Assembly: GCF_963676685.1 (NCBI RefSeq)
Contig: NC_092355.1
Coordinates: forward strand, 67,401,006 to 67,465,005
From: Mytilus edulis
Lineage: Eukaryota > Mollusca > Bivalvia > Mytilida > Mytilidae
Direction of reading: 5' to 3'
Length of the DNA stretch: 64,000 nucleotides
Numbering within the stretch: the stretch's first letter is position 1; each line of letters starts with the position of its first letter. The translations under genes were made by a program, and so were the position numbers. Under the pieces are notes generated by a model that had not been told where the DNA came from, ran no database searches, and saw only the letters and a list, made by a program, of their open reading frames with translations. Shown here piece by piece: positions 32,335-43,944 of the stretch.

Positions 32335-32929
32335 CCAGTACATTTACAATTTTGAGAAAGTCGAATAATTGTCCATTATGCGTAAATTACATGAATAAAC
32401 GAAAGGAGGCCCTATAGTCATGGCTTTCTTAAAATACTGTGGCTGTTTAACCTGACGATAATAAGTATGTGTATTAAGTCGGATCTTACCAGGAAACTGT
32501 GATAATGTTACAAAACCGTCCATGGCAAAAACATAAATATTAAACACTGTCAGAATGTTCAGGCTTTAATTAAATCTTTATATTGGGTAAGTTGTACACT
32601 GCCTCAGACAGAACAGAATACTGTCTTAATATAATATGAGGTTAACATTCAGGTGATCAAAACGCGTGTTTATAGACAGATGTAGTCATTAAGCTGTCAT
32701 GGATACACTGTTAAAAAAATTGTGTCCACATCATCTAACCTGCAACAACATTCATCCTAATACTTGTTAAAGCAATTGTTGCTTTAATATGGTGTATAGA
32801 ATTTTGTCAGAATTTCTGAAAACTTAAGCACTTTAAGTAATTGACATTAACACACTCAGTTAATTGAACAGCTAGGAACATATAGTAGTTAACAAGTATG
32901 TATATGTGAATTTCTACTGCCACCATAAA

Positions 32930-33150
32930 TCATGGATATTCAAAAAGGTAGCTGCAATTCTTAGTATCACTAGTAGTGACCCACAAGTAATTCTTCCTTC
33001 TGACCATGCGCAGTTGATTTGGATCAAATCTTGGTTGAGAATTGCCCCATGTGAAATACGTCATTGTTGCTCCATCAAGGAATTTCCAACCTTTTCCTGT
33101 ATTCTTGCCTTGTATGCAAATCGCATCGTTGTATACGAGTTCAATATAAG
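32930..33150 (-). CDS. Orphan third exon of a C-type-lectin-like paralogue (copy C)
   Basis: The reverse complement is a 221-nt exon, the same length as exon 3 of copies A and B. It opens after TTTTAG (33151-33156) in the same phase and ends at TGA (32930-32932). It reads AICIQGKNTGKGWKFLDGAT, then YFTWGNSQPRFDPNQLRMVR and so on to NCSYLFEYP without stops. It is the second half of a C-type lectin-like domain (W-K-F-L-D-G, Q-P-x-F). The last cysteine of copies A and B (C-S-Y-L-C-E-Y-P) is Phe here, and the W-C-T-T cysteine is V, so that local cysteine pair is gone together. I did not find exons 1 and 2 upstream (33.2-36 kb, minus). It is either the end of a gene with diverged upstream exons or an inverted partial duplicate. 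Confidence 0.72.
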
Positions 33151-33154
33151 CTAA

Positions 33155-33910
33155 AATTGTACATAGATAAACACTAAAATGATACGTTGAACTCGGGAAA
33201 TTGCTGATATATTACAAGGACAACCAGCGTAATAGATTCACATACTAGTATTCGGTAAAATTGTTGCCTTTAATAAGTAGTTGTGTGCCTTTTATTTTGC
33301 ATTTTTTATACCTTATTCTCATTTCTGTAAACCGTTTTCAGATCCTTCTGTATCCTGGCATTCTGATTTATATTAAAGGAAGGTGGCTCTTCTTGTTTTG
33401 GATTTTTGCCGGTTTTTTTCCATGAAGTGCCATTCAAAAATCTGATTTTTATTTATATGTAATAGTTGTTGGAACACTATCTGTAGATTAGATAAAATAC
33501 TATAATGGAACTCCATGATACCTGTTAGGAGTGATGTGTCGAGTACGCTACATGTTGTCACGGAATTGAGACATAGCCATCCCTTATTCAGGCTGATTCT
33601 AGGATTAGGTATGATGAATTTCACTAATTTTATCCAATCAAATGTATGCAAATGAAATTGTAAGAAACGTATTGTCACAAGAGCATCAAGATCAAAATTT
33701 TGAAAACAAAAATCGTTTTTGATCGTACAGATACGGGATATGGTTATGTAATTTTTAACATCAAAACGTTAACATAAAACTTTGTAGAACTTAGTCAAAA
33801 GCTTTTATGGGAGGGCTAAATTTTGGTGGCCACTTTATACAGATATGTATTTGTGATAAGACTATATGCTGTGTGAAGTTTCTCAACGAAATCATCCTTC
33901 AGATGTATTG
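33155..33910. other. Stretch upstream of lectin copy C, exons 1-2 not found
   Basis: I searched the minus strand for the CPDNFFLY exon and the PAN exon without success. A 101-codon minus frame (33678-33373) has no recognisable domain. Confidence 0.35.
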
Positions 33911-33914
33911 TATA

Positions 33915-34165
33915 TAGACATAAGAAGATGTTGTAGAAGTGCCAATGAGACAATTCTCCATCCAAATCATAATTAGGAAACCTTTACAAGTCAAAATACT
34001 GTTTTCAACTAGGCCTCTTTACACCGAACAGAAAGTTATAAAGGGCCTACACATTAACTAGTGTAAAACCATTCAAAAAGCAAAATCAAAGCTCTAATCT
34101 ATATAAAAAAAACGAGAAACGAACGACAATCACTGAACACGAGATTCCTGATTTATTCTTTACTA
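33915..34165 (+). repeat. R1 dispersed repeat copy
   Basis: gtgccaatgagacaattctc, caagtcaaaatactgttttc, gtgtaaaaccattcaaaaag and acgacaatcactgaacacga. Confidence 0.72.
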
Positions 34166-34249
34166 AAAAAAAACAAGATACAGTTTGTATTTTTGTTTGT
34201 TACACACACAAAATCTCTGACACCTTCCTTTATAACCAACCTAGGTATA

Positions 34250-34660
34250 CTGAAACCAGTAATAACAATAACGGAACCAATTTTCTGCACCAGATGCGCA
34301 TTTCGACAATACATGTCTCTTCAGTGATGCTCGTGGCCAAAATATTTGAAATCCAAAGCTTATATAAAAGATGAAGAGCTGTAAAACAAAAGTTCCAAAA
34401 AGTATAGCCAAATCCGTGAAAGGAATCAGAGCTTTGCATGAGGGAGATACATTCCTTAATTTATAATAATTTCTAACATTTTGTAACAGCAAATTTTAAT
34501 AAAACAAAAAATCCGTATTTTCATGCCAGTACCGGAGTACTGGCTACTGGGCTTGTGATACCCTCGGGTACTAACAGTCCACCAGCAGAGGCATCGACCA
34601 AGTGGTAGTAATAACAATAGCGGTACCAATTTTAAAGTAAGCTTCGTTACATTTTGTACG
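34250..34660. repeat. Dispersed repeat with ccagatgcgcatttcgaca core
   Basis: It contains ccagatgcgcatttcgacaa, catgtctcttcagtgatgct, gaatcagagctttgcatgag and ggagtactggctactgggct. I recall this combination as a common mussel repeat of unknown class. A near-duplicate gtagtaataacaatagcggt/accagtaataacaataacgg pair marks its two ends (34253 and 34605). Confidence 0.5.
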
Positions 34661-34679
34661 AAGACAATAACAATCAAAA

Positions 34680-34830
34680 CCAATGAGTAAACAAAAACTC
34701 ACAAAACCAAAAAGACATTTATATCAACAGTTATAAATAATAAATAAGAAACAACACGAACTCCACAAAAAACCGGGAGTAAAATCAGGTGCTCCGGAAG
34801 GGTAAGCATGTCATGCACCGTATACGTTAA
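34680..34830 (-). mobile_element. Penelope-like element 3' remnant, antisense (short)
   Basis: aacaacacgaactccacaaa and aggtgctccggaagggtaag match the antisense 3' region also seen at 16640-16990 and 54470-54960. Confidence 0.5.
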
Positions 34831-34834
34831 AGGA

Positions 34835-36125
34835 AATGCACTTTTCTTATAAGTTGTGACATTTTGTTATATTTTACAAATTTTCCATGGAGATGAATCC
34901 ACTGATTACATTAATACCCAGAAAAAGGGGATATAAAGTTAACACTGTGACAGACAAACTCAATTACATAAAAGTGGACATAATATTTATACGTATCCAC
35001 TACTTGATTATGTTACAATATTTACCTGTTGATTGGGATTGGTTAAGGCGAAAGAGTTTATCAAATTTCGTGAATCGACAGGAATTTATGATTTTCAAAT
35101 GCTAATGAACATGTTTTTTTCTTCAGAAAGTGTATTTATTCAGCATGCAATTTATTAAGTTTTACAGAAAATTATCACACATTTCTTAAATTGTGTTTTG
35201 CAATTATTCATTGGGTTAATATTTTTGAACATGCTCGGCAATTCAAGTTTTGCATATCAGAATGCATAAAAGCTACTGAAATATCTTTTATGTTCATCAT
35301 AGATAAATGTTTCAGTATATATTTTAATGTTTTGTCATAGAAGATATCATACTTTCATTTTGATTCCGTTTCATTGAACATAATCTCCAAGTACAATTCA
35401 ATTCGAACTTGCACAGAAATTTGCCATTACCAACATCCTCACACGCGATTATTATTTTTTTTTTCAATTTGCGTGAAACTTATTTTGCTTTTAAAGCATA
35501 CTATTGATGTATACGTGTAGATAGTTTTTTTGTGTGTTATACTTTCAATTCATGTTCTTTCAATTTATTAAAGTAATGGACAAGACCATTTCTAAACCGA
35601 TATATACAGGATTAAATCTTCAATGCTTTTTAGATCACAAAAAAATATTTTTCAGTTTTGTTTGTATAATATTTCATAACTCCTTAGCTATAACATGTAC
35701 ATTATGGAAATTAAAACATATAATATTGATTCGAAAAAAAAATCATTTGGTTTCTCGTTTTAGTATTAAGAAAGCTTTTGAAACTAAACTTTTAAGTTAA
35801 AATAATAATTATGAAATTGTTTGAAGTTATAAGATGAAACACTATGAAAAAACGCTGTGGTTAATCTTGTTTAAAACATTAAGAGCCTGTCCATGAGAAA
35901 ACCATGCAATATAGTCCGGAATCAATATTTGCCAATCTTTATGAAATCTTGTTTGTAGGTTAACCTTACCATAACTACTGTAAATAAATATAATGTTTTG
36001 AACTGATTTATATATCTTGGCTGTAGAGGGCGCCACCTGTAATTTGGAAATTTTTGGATGACAACCAATAAAAAATACACACAATAAGCATATATCAACA
36101 ATATCTGCGTAATAATACAGCAATA
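34835..36125. other. Intergenic stretch downstream of the zinc-finger-family gene
   Basis: AT-rich. Two open frames of 72 and 88 codons (34887-35105 and 35534-35800) show no recognisable domain, and I do not support them as genes. Confidence 0.35.
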
Positions 36126-36129
36126 TAGT

Positions 36130-38708
36130 TTATGAAAAATCATTTTCAGATGCCAAAGCAACATTGACCATGTCATCATGATACTCCAACGCATCTATTT
36201 CAGCTATGGCTTGTTGAAGATCTTCATCATTCTTGGTTTCTTTCTGAGTACCAGTATGAATTTCAATAGACTGTGCATTCTTTCTCACAAAGTTTGAAAA
36301 CAGACTTCTTATTTGAGATGGGCAAAGCCATTCTTCCTGCTTAAATACTTTGTTCCCATCATCATCCCTTTTAGTTTTTAATTCTTCAGCTATATCCTCA
36401 AAATTTGGTCGTTTACCTGTTGTGTTAAAATATTGATGTATTGAAGATATGTAGTCTTTGACTTTTGTTGAGAAACGTTTGACAGATTTGGAAGTTTTCA
36501 ATGCCCAGCCTTCATTGTTAGAAACCAAAACAGTTGAAGGTGCTGTAGCTCGTACAAGCACTTTGTGTTCTCTCTCAACTGCAATACACTGTGAAGCCCA
36601 ACCTTTTTTAATTGAGTCAATCTGATTTCTTTCTTATTATTGTACACATGATTAAAAATGCAAGACATAGATGGTTTTCAGATAACATAATTTTGTATAC
36701 ATTTTTGAGCAAGACATATCAGGACATGGATACAGACTGTTATTCGGTTCAGAAATTGACTGATCAGTTTCATGGCCATCATTCCTTGGTACTTCTTCCA
36801 TAGTTTGCTCTTCAGGTCTTACAGAGAGGCTTGTCAAGGAACCTTTGTTGTTATGTAAGATTGGGAATGGCTCTTCAATTACAAGAAGTGATATCCATAT
36901 TAGAACATTACAAATACAAATATTATTACACATATTAAGCTAGCATTCTACTTACTTATTTTAAAATGCCAATAAAAAATTGACCAACAAGAAACCAAAT
37001 GTAAATTAAGGTGCTTATGACCTTGATTTTGTATTTTAGGCACATTTATTTTGACTTCATCTACAAGTATGCACATACCAATATCAGTTATCAAAGCCTG
37101 CTTGCTGTCTTGAGATACAGGATACTTTCTGAGGCAAGAGTAACATATTCCTAAAAGAAAGAGAAATAATTTACAATGATGCATGTATATATGTATATTA
37201 TAAATATTACACATAGTACCCAAAGATAAGTAGGTAGTGCAGACAAAGAATTCTAATAAAAACTGTAGTTAACTGTTTTTATATCAGGTCTAGAATTTTA
37301 ATTTTAAAACAGATGCCCTCCATTTAGTACATGTAGTAACTCAAATATAAATTGTAGGCTTGAAAGATAAAATACAAACTTTGTCCCAAGTCATTTTTCA
37401 GTTAAAACAATTCATACCATAACAAAGCGAATGTTACTTAATCATGAAAGTGGAAAAAATGATCATGTACAGTGACTAAAAATCATTCATTGTATTATTA
37501 TTTTATATAGGGACCTTAAGCTTCCACATGCATAAACTGTGTAGATCATGTACATATGCAGAAATTTTGATAATTAATGTGTATTTACATGTATGTAAAT
37601 GTTTCTAGTTTAATAAGTGTCATATTTGGAAATTCAATATATTTTAAATATAAATATCTTGGAAGTCAAATCATGCTAAATGTGCTTAACATTTTGTAAA
37701 CTTTTGATTGTTCACTAAATTTTGACAGGAAAATTTTGATTCATTTGGCAGATTTGTTTATCAATATTATTCGATGACTGAATTCATCAATTCACAGTTG
37801 TTGTGAGTCAGTTTTCAAATGATTCTGCTCTAACCAGTGCTCGGGCTATCTTACACCTGTAGTGAGGTGATAGTTTCTGTTGATCTGTGTTGATAGCCTC
37901 AACAATGACTATAAGATGAATAAAAGCACTGTTTCTTTACATTTTGATTTCTTTGCCATGCATAAATACTGATTTTTTTTCTGCCAGACCAATTTAAGCT
38001 TAACTGTTAACATGTACATGTACATTTGTGCCAATCAGTGTTGACATATGCATAGTAAATGTAGCAATCCCCCCTCCCCAAAACTACCACCACCACCATA
38101 AAAAATTGTCTCAGAATATAATATCTCCCAAATATTGTTTTTATGCATGACATTTAATGTTTTGTAAGAATTTTATTAAATTGAGTATTTCACATGAAGT
38201 GCATTTACATGTATAAACACCCCTCCCCTTTCCATACAAAGTTTTATCTAAAGAAATGTTATCACACTTTTAAATCATACTAGAAATTTGTACCTGAAAC
38301 CAACTGACAGAGATATTCTCTTTGTCATCCATAGCTGTTTGCATACTGATGCTGGTATGCCTCTGCTTGGTTTTGCAACACTCTGGTCCGGATGTGTAGG
38401 TGAATGGCACTTTCTTGTTTCCTGTGTTTTGGGCATATGTAAATGTCACATGACGAACAGTCTATTGAAAGTATCCCACTTCTGTACAGTATTAAAACTC
38501 CTTCTGGTAGTTCATAGTCCGTGGAGTTACACCCAAGACTACGTACACGGTAGTCCAAATAATTAGGACGTCTGGCGAGGCTACTTGTGGTTTTGTCACA
38601 TTTGGTTATAGGGATACACAGGACATTTGAAGCATAATGCAATGATTGTCCACATTCAGATTTATAAGCAAATGTACATTTCAGTTCATTCTTTTTCTCA
38701 TACTGCAT
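36130..38708 (-). pseudogene. Gene of an uncharacterised invertebrate zinc-finger family (GWALK domain), readable but frameshifted
   Basis: Four minus-strand coding blocks. (1) 38708-38292, cysteine-rich, with IYICPKHRKQ; the family continuation KCHSPTHPDQSVAKPSRGIP and on to LWMTKRISLSVGF is in another frame, so one base is lost near 38412; donor CAG|GTACAA. (2) 37154-about 37081, acceptor CTTTTAG, ICYSCLRKYPVSQDSKQ, donor near GTATGT. (3) About 36930-36665, acidic linker then a degenerate C2H2-like finger YPCPDMSCSKMY. (4) About 36630-36130, with NEGWALKTSKSVKRFSTKVK, a PNFEDIAEELKTKRD helix and WLCPSQIRSLFSNFVRK. I recognise the order (CPKHR region, C-x-x-C, finger, G-W-A-L-K block) as a widespread invertebrate family of unknown function, possibly linked to mobile elements. 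Only the final block is a clean open frame (143 codons from an internal Met). Confidence 0.6.
37225..38285. other. Intron of the zinc-finger-family gene
   Basis: Lies between its first and second coding blocks. AT-rich, many acatgtac words, no repeat boundary defined. Confidence 0.4.
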
Positions 38709-38899
38709 AGTTATGCATTAATTGAATAATTACAGATTGCCCATGAAATCTTACAGCAGAAGATACGGTTCCATTTTGTCTCCAATGTAAACATTAAAGA
38801 GTACAATCAGAGGAGGTAAATCATTTTTTTACTGGGGCACCATGAAGGGTTTGTCTTACTGTTATGTCCTGATGAATACTATAGTATATGAATATTGGA

Positions 38900-39180
38900 T
38901 TAAGGTGGTACCCAACACTTTCACTAAAATAAATTTGGCTCGTTTAATTTTCATAAAATTTTGTAAAAGTATTTACTTTAACCCTTTAACAAAAATATAA
39001 AAAATTCAAAAATTTTGGACCAACCGTATTATCAGAAAAATTACACTGGTTATATAGCAGTTTGACACGCACCAATTTTGATCATTGAGAAGCTTAATAT
39101 TCCCTTTACAACTCAACGTAATTAAAACGTTTAGCTGATTTTACAGAGTTATCTCCCTGTAGTGTAAGGTACCACCTTAA
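38900..39180. mobile_element. MITE with perfect 13-bp TIR and TTAA ends (281 bp)
   Basis: ttaaggtggtacc at 38900-38912 and ggtaccaccttaa at 39168-39180 are exact inverted repeats ending in TTAA on both sides. No coding content. It is similar in design to 25786-26387 but with different termini. Confidence 0.8.
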
Positions 39181-39184
39181 GATA

Positions 39185-39455
39185 GGAAAAATATTTTGAT
39201 AATTAAATTTATCTAAAACCCTTGAATTTCTCAATTTTGATGTTAAAAAAATAGTATTGTGTTTATAATTTTTCTCTTTAACTATTTTCTATATACCAGT
39301 AACGTTTAGATAAAATTGAGGAGTGTTTTTTTTTACAAGTAAATAGTATATTTTGCCTGCATTTCTTCTTTTTTATCGTTAAAATTTTAGATATTTTTAC
39401 ATGCTCAAAATGTCGTTAAAACTTATTTGAAAAGCAAAAGCTTACAGTCACCTAA
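39185..39455. other. Short intergenic stretch
   Basis: T-rich, no feature seen. It leads into the retroelement fragment. Confidence 0.3.
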
Positions 39456-39457
39456 TA

Positions 39458-40720
39458 AGATGGCTAAAAGTACCACCAAGTCTTACAGCCATAGGCCTTT
39501 ACAGTAGATCATCACAACTACAGCTACCTTTAACATCAACTTTGAAGGAATACAAGGTATCAAAGAGCAGACTTGTTATGACTCTCAGAGACTCAAAGGA
39601 TAGCAAGATCAGTAAGGCTGGAATACAGACACGTACTGGGAGTAAATGGTGAGCGAGAACTGCAGTAGATCTAGCAGAAAGTATTCTTCACCACAAAGAC
39701 ATAGTTGGCAACACATGAACTGGTAGACACGGCTTAGGAATGACACATTTTCAACAGTGGTCAAAGGTAACACCAAAGGAGAAGAGTAGCATGGTACAAT
39801 CAGAAATAGAAGAAGAAGAACAAAGAAGGGCAAAAGCATTAGAGCTTAGCCGTCAAGAAGCATGGATGAAGTGGAACTTGCCAGAAAGAAAGATCACATG
39901 GGCAGAGTTATGGAGGATGGAACCATTCAGAATTTCATTCATGCTTAGGTCAGTGTACGATACACTTCCTTCCTCTTCAAACTTACACCAGTGTGGACTG
40001 ATAGAAGAATCAAGCTGCAAGTTATGTGGTCAAAGAGGTACTATGGCACATATACTTTCAGGCTGTAAGGTTGCTCTGATACAGGGAAGGTATCGATGGC
40101 GGCACGACAAGGTCCTAAAACATCTAGCAGAGATCCTTGATATTGAAATAAAAAAGAACAGACCATCAAACACAGAGGCAAAGCAGATCAGATTCGTTAG
40201 AGAGGGAGATACAAGACATGCAACAAAGTCACAACAGCACTTCATCTTGGACAAGGGCAGTGAATGGAACATTAGAGCTAACATTGGAAAGAAGCTTGTG
40301 TTTCCAGAATGCGTACAGACAACCCTACGCCCAGACATTGTAGTTTGGTCACAGTCGTTAAAGATGATAGTTGCAAAAGAACTGACAGTTTTGGAAGAGA
40401 GATGTGAAGAGGCATACCAGCGAAAAAAGGGAAAAGAACACAGAGCTGCTGACAACATGTAGAGAGAGAGGTTGGAAAGCGTGGCTGTTCCCAGTAGAAG
40501 TACGCTTCAGGTTTTCCTGCACAGTCAGTATGGAGGATGCTACAGGCAATGGGAATAGTTGGAAAGGCACGAAAGACAGCAGTAAGATAGCTAGGGGAAG
40601 CAGCAGAGCGTTCATCTTGCTAATTATGGTATCGCCGAGATGATCTGAGCTGAAGCCGAGAGCTGATGAGCAGAGGTTTGGCAACCTCTACTCACCCGCC
40701 AACCAGATGATGTAATGGTA
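39458..40720 (+). pseudogene. C-terminal part of a non-LTR retroelement polyprotein (zinc knuckle + restriction-like endonuclease)
   Basis: One frame runs from RWLKVPPSLTAIGLYSRSSQ (39458) with in-frame stops at 39650 and 39716, then stays open from 39740 to 40462. In that open part are FRISFMLRSVYDTLPSSSNL, then CGLIEESSCKLCGQRGTMAH and ILSGC (a C-x-x-C...H...C knuckle), and LRPDIVVWS followed by AKELTVLEERCEEAYQRK, like the P-D...(D/E) motif of restriction-like endonucleases of R2/NeSL-type elements. After 40430 the match continues in the next frame (CRERGWKAWLFPVEV), so a frameshift separates it from the tail to about 40720. The RT domain itself is not seen upstream, so this is a 5'-truncated, dead copy. 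Confidence 0.75.
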
Positions 40721-40869
40721 CAGGTTCGAAACAACTGGTGAGGGTTGGAACCATCTGAAGACATCAAGGCACCGGCAGAGAACGACAGGGATTCAGAGAT
40801 GAAGGAAGATGAGCAGTCAAGAGAATATGACAGCAGAAAAACAGAATACTACCATCTGTAAGTAATAAT

Positions 40870-41125
40870 CATTTACAATATTGGGATCAAAATTCTTTTT
40901 TCAAAATTAAATGAATAATTTTGTAGTCGCACGCTTTTTTTTAAATAAAACTGCATTATGGGTAAATTTGGATGGTTTTAGATAGAATGTGTAAGGTGTA
41001 TGGAGCAAAGTTGTAACGTGTTTAGGGTAATGGCATAGCTGGGTGTGTGGTGTAAAGGTGTATGATGAATGGTGTTATGATGTGATAATGTATGGTGTTA
41101 GTGGGAAGTTCACAACATTCAAAGA
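40870..41125. other. Short stretch with ggtgt-rich sequence
   Basis: aaggtgtatggagcaaag, ggtgtgtggtgtaaaggtgt and gtatggtgttagtggg give a degenerate g(g)tgta-rich tract at 40990-41105. No gene. Confidence 0.45.
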
Positions 41126-41129
41126 CTGT

Positions 41130-41930
41130 AACACATCAACAACCAACAACCACTGAACAATAGGTTCCTTACTTAGGCCAAGTTCAATCAATGCGATTTG
41201 AGCTGGTTGTCAGTAACTTAGGGTACTCTTATATCTGTACTTATGTCTTTTTATGTTGCGATGTAAAACTATCCGACCATCTCCAGTCTGTGTTTTCTCA
41301 GATGTATTTCTAAATGTATGTGTATCCATCTGATGAATGAATTCGTTTCCAACTAGTTTTTGTAGTTTGTCTTTATGTTGTATTTTACACCTCTTAACCA
41401 GGTTTAGGGGATGGTTGGGCTCCGGCTAACATGTTCAAACCCACATATCCTGTATGTGACTTTTCTAAGTTAGGAGCCTTAAATTCAGTGGCTGTTGTCT
41501 GTTGCTTTTGATCATATGTGTTGTTTGTTTATTGTTTTGTAGTTTTTGTTTTGTTCTGCTGCACAACTGTTCCCGGTTTAGGGGAAGGTTGGGCATACAC
41601 TAACATGTTTAAGCTCACCACATTCTGTTTGTGCCGGTCCAAAGTGCAAAGCCTATAATTAAATGGTTAGGTTTAGGGTTAGGGTTAGGCTTAGGTTTGT
41701 TGCTTTGTAAAAATTGTTTCATGTTCATGTGTTGTTCATTAATTAGGCCGTTAGTTTTCTCGTTTTATTTGTGTTTCGGGGCCTGTTATCGCTGATAACT
41801 AGTATGTGATATGGGCCTTGCTTATCGTTGTAGGCTATACGGTGACTATAGTTGTTAATTTATGTGCCGTGTGTTCTCTTGTGAAGAGTTGTCATATTGG
41901 CAATCATACCACATCGTCTTTGTTGAAAAA
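41130..41930 (-). repeat. Long R1 copy or tandem R1 pair
   Basis: Minus-oriented, with the R1 inner part occurring twice: aggtttaggggatggttggg (41400) and cggtttaggggaaggttggg (41575), each followed by an aacatgtt-aa/ttaag segment. It ends with gggccttgcttatcgttgta, actatagttgttaatttatg and ttggcaatcataccacatcg. It includes the short TTAGGG run at 41665-41690. Confidence 0.7.
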
Positions 41931-42189
41931 CCATTCGAAAATGACGATTGAAAGAAAGATAAGATTAAAAAAGTAGCAGATTAGTTGAATTACATAGCGA
42001 TATTGGTAATACTGCATTACAGTCACAGCCGGAAACAACATTATCCGATACTTGTTGTAACAACGCTCGTCTGTGAATCTCATCTACAAAAAAGAAAACT
42101 GCCGCTACTAACAATCAAAGAGATACAAATACATTGGTATCAGATATAGGAGGATGTGGTGTGAGTGCCTTAGATGCACGATTATATTC

Positions 42190-42330
42190 TATTAGATGTA
42201 TTAAACATAAGAAGATGTGGTATGAGCGCCAATATGACAACTCTCCATCCAAATAACAATTTATAAAAGTAAACCATTATAGGTCAATGTACGGCCCTCA
42301 ACACGGAGCCTTGACTCTCATTTAAATAAA
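42190..42330 (+). repeat. R1 dispersed repeat copy
   Basis: aagaagatgtggtatgagcg, caactctccatccaaataac and taggtcaatgtacggccctc. Confidence 0.72.
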
Positions 42331-42764
42331 ACAGTTGAATGACAATGGCTAACTAGAGTGTGAAATATTGCATTGGTTTTTTTTTAGTAATCCGACGATG
42401 TTATAGACAAAGGGGTGTTAAAAGTGGCTGTCAATGAAGATGTATAAAAACACATTTTGAACGGACTGAAAAGGATAAATGTCATAATCATTTATTTAAT
42501 TTTAGTTGCAGAAACTGTAAAGGTGCAAAAAAAATTACATATCATCGCAATAATCATGATAATATAAAAAAAAAATGTCTTACAAACCTTTTCTTTCTAT
42601 TGATTCGAATGTATTGTGGGTCACCACATTAGTTACATAGATGAGTTTATTCTCATAACACAATACAAGTACACAAGGTAGATTATAATAAAAACTGCTC
42701 TGCACAACTAACTAAAGTGTATATGTCTTATAAATTTTCTGTTACAAAACTAAGGATTTTCGTA

Positions 42765-42945
42765 TCCCGGGAATAGATAACCTTAGCCGTATTTAACACA
42801 TTTTTTTGGAATTTCTGTTCCTCATTGCTCTTCAACTTTGTACTTGTTTGGCTTTTTCTTGATCTGAGCGTCACTAATGAGTCTTGTGAAGACGAAACGC
42901 GCCTCTGGCGTACTAAATTATAATCCTGGTACCTTTGATAACTAT
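42765..42945 (+). repeat. R2 dispersed repeat copy (long form)
   Basis: gggaatagataaccttagcc, tgctcttcaactttgtactt, then gagcgtcactaatgagtctt and gacgaaacgcgcctctggcg. Confidence 0.78.
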
Positions 42946-43159
42946 ATACATGTTTAAGGTAAATGAAGTAAAGAAAAGATTTTACCACAAAATGTCAGAG
43001 TGATATTTTAGTGTTTTCTTCCTAGGAACTTATTTTTATAATATAATAAAAAGTATGTATTCTAATAACATTGTGTATAAAAACACGAAACATGTTAACT
43101 TCAGACTCTAGATCATATATTTGACAAGCAGATAATCTGAGCCCAAGTCTCTCTAATTA

Positions 43160-43350
43160 GTTATCAAAGGTACCAGGATTATAATTTAGTACGCCAGACG
43201 CGCGTTTGGTCTACATTAGACTCATCAGTGACGCTCATATCAAAATAGTTAAAAACCGAATTAATACAAAGTTGAAAAGTATTGAGGATCCAAAATTCCA
43301 AAAAATTGTGCCAAATACGGCTAAGGTAATCTATACCTTGGATAAGAAAA
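43160..43350 (-). repeat. R2 dispersed repeat copy (long form, inverted)
   Basis: ggtaccaggattataattta, cgccagacgcgcgtttggtc and gactcatcagtgacgctcat, then aaatacggctaaggtaatct. With the 42765-42945 copy it forms an inverted pair about 215 bp apart. Confidence 0.78.
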
Positions 43351-43419
43351 TCCATAAATATGTATAAATGATTTTAAATCTTTTTACCCATTATTGCTAT
43401 CAAATATTTCATTAAATTG

Positions 43420-43938
43420 TCTTCTTTATGTTGATTATCTTGTACTGCTTTCTGAATCTAAAAATGCATTTAATAAGCTATTGTCAAAGTTAGTGGTTAG
43501 CATTTAATTTTTAAAAAAACAAAGTCTGTAGTTTTTAATACATCTGGCCGTATTTAAGATGCAGAGCTCTCATATAAAGACACATACATCCAAAGCACCC
43601 AACATTATACTTAACTTGCCGTAACTTTTAGTGCATCTGACAGCTTTTCAGTAGCCAAAAATATGTTATATAAAAAATGTTTAAAAGCTTTCTTTAAATA
43701 TACGAAATATTTTATTAATTATAAACCTAATATATCCACTCTAATGCACATTTTTGATTACACAGTGATACCTGTACTATTATATGGTTCAGAAATATGT
43801 GGTTGTTGTAATTCAATAAAGTTAAACAATGACACAGAACTAAATTATTTCTATAGATTGTGTGAAGATCTAAACAATGAGAAAGTGTATATTTGCCATA
43901 TTTGGCGAATAAGGCCGTTATCCTCTAATGATAGATAG
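43420..43938 (+). pseudogene. LINE reverse transcriptase C-terminal remnant
   Basis: The frame YVDYLVLLSESKNAFNKLLS (from 43425) matches the RT Y/F-A-D-D-x-x-L block, with the second catalytic Asp replaced by Tyr. After a stop and frame changes come KTKSVVFNTSG, then FSVAKNMLYKKCLKAFFKYT and TLMHIFDYTVIPVLLYGSEI, then CG (open from 43663). This is the RT-to-C-terminal region of a CR1/Jockey-like element. The exact clade cannot be decided by eye. Confidence 0.75.
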
Positions 43939-43944
43939 TGTAAC

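Noticed and set aside
32906..33154. Plus-strand open frame of 82 codons
   Set aside because: Antisense of the lectin copy C exon, which is clearly coding on the minus strand.
34230..34683. Three overlapping hydrophobic minus-strand open frames
   Set aside because: They lie in a dispersed repeat and have no recognisable domain.
40030..40684. Minus-strand open frames of 142 and 108 codons
   Set aside because: Antisense shadows of the retroelement fragment at 39458-40720.
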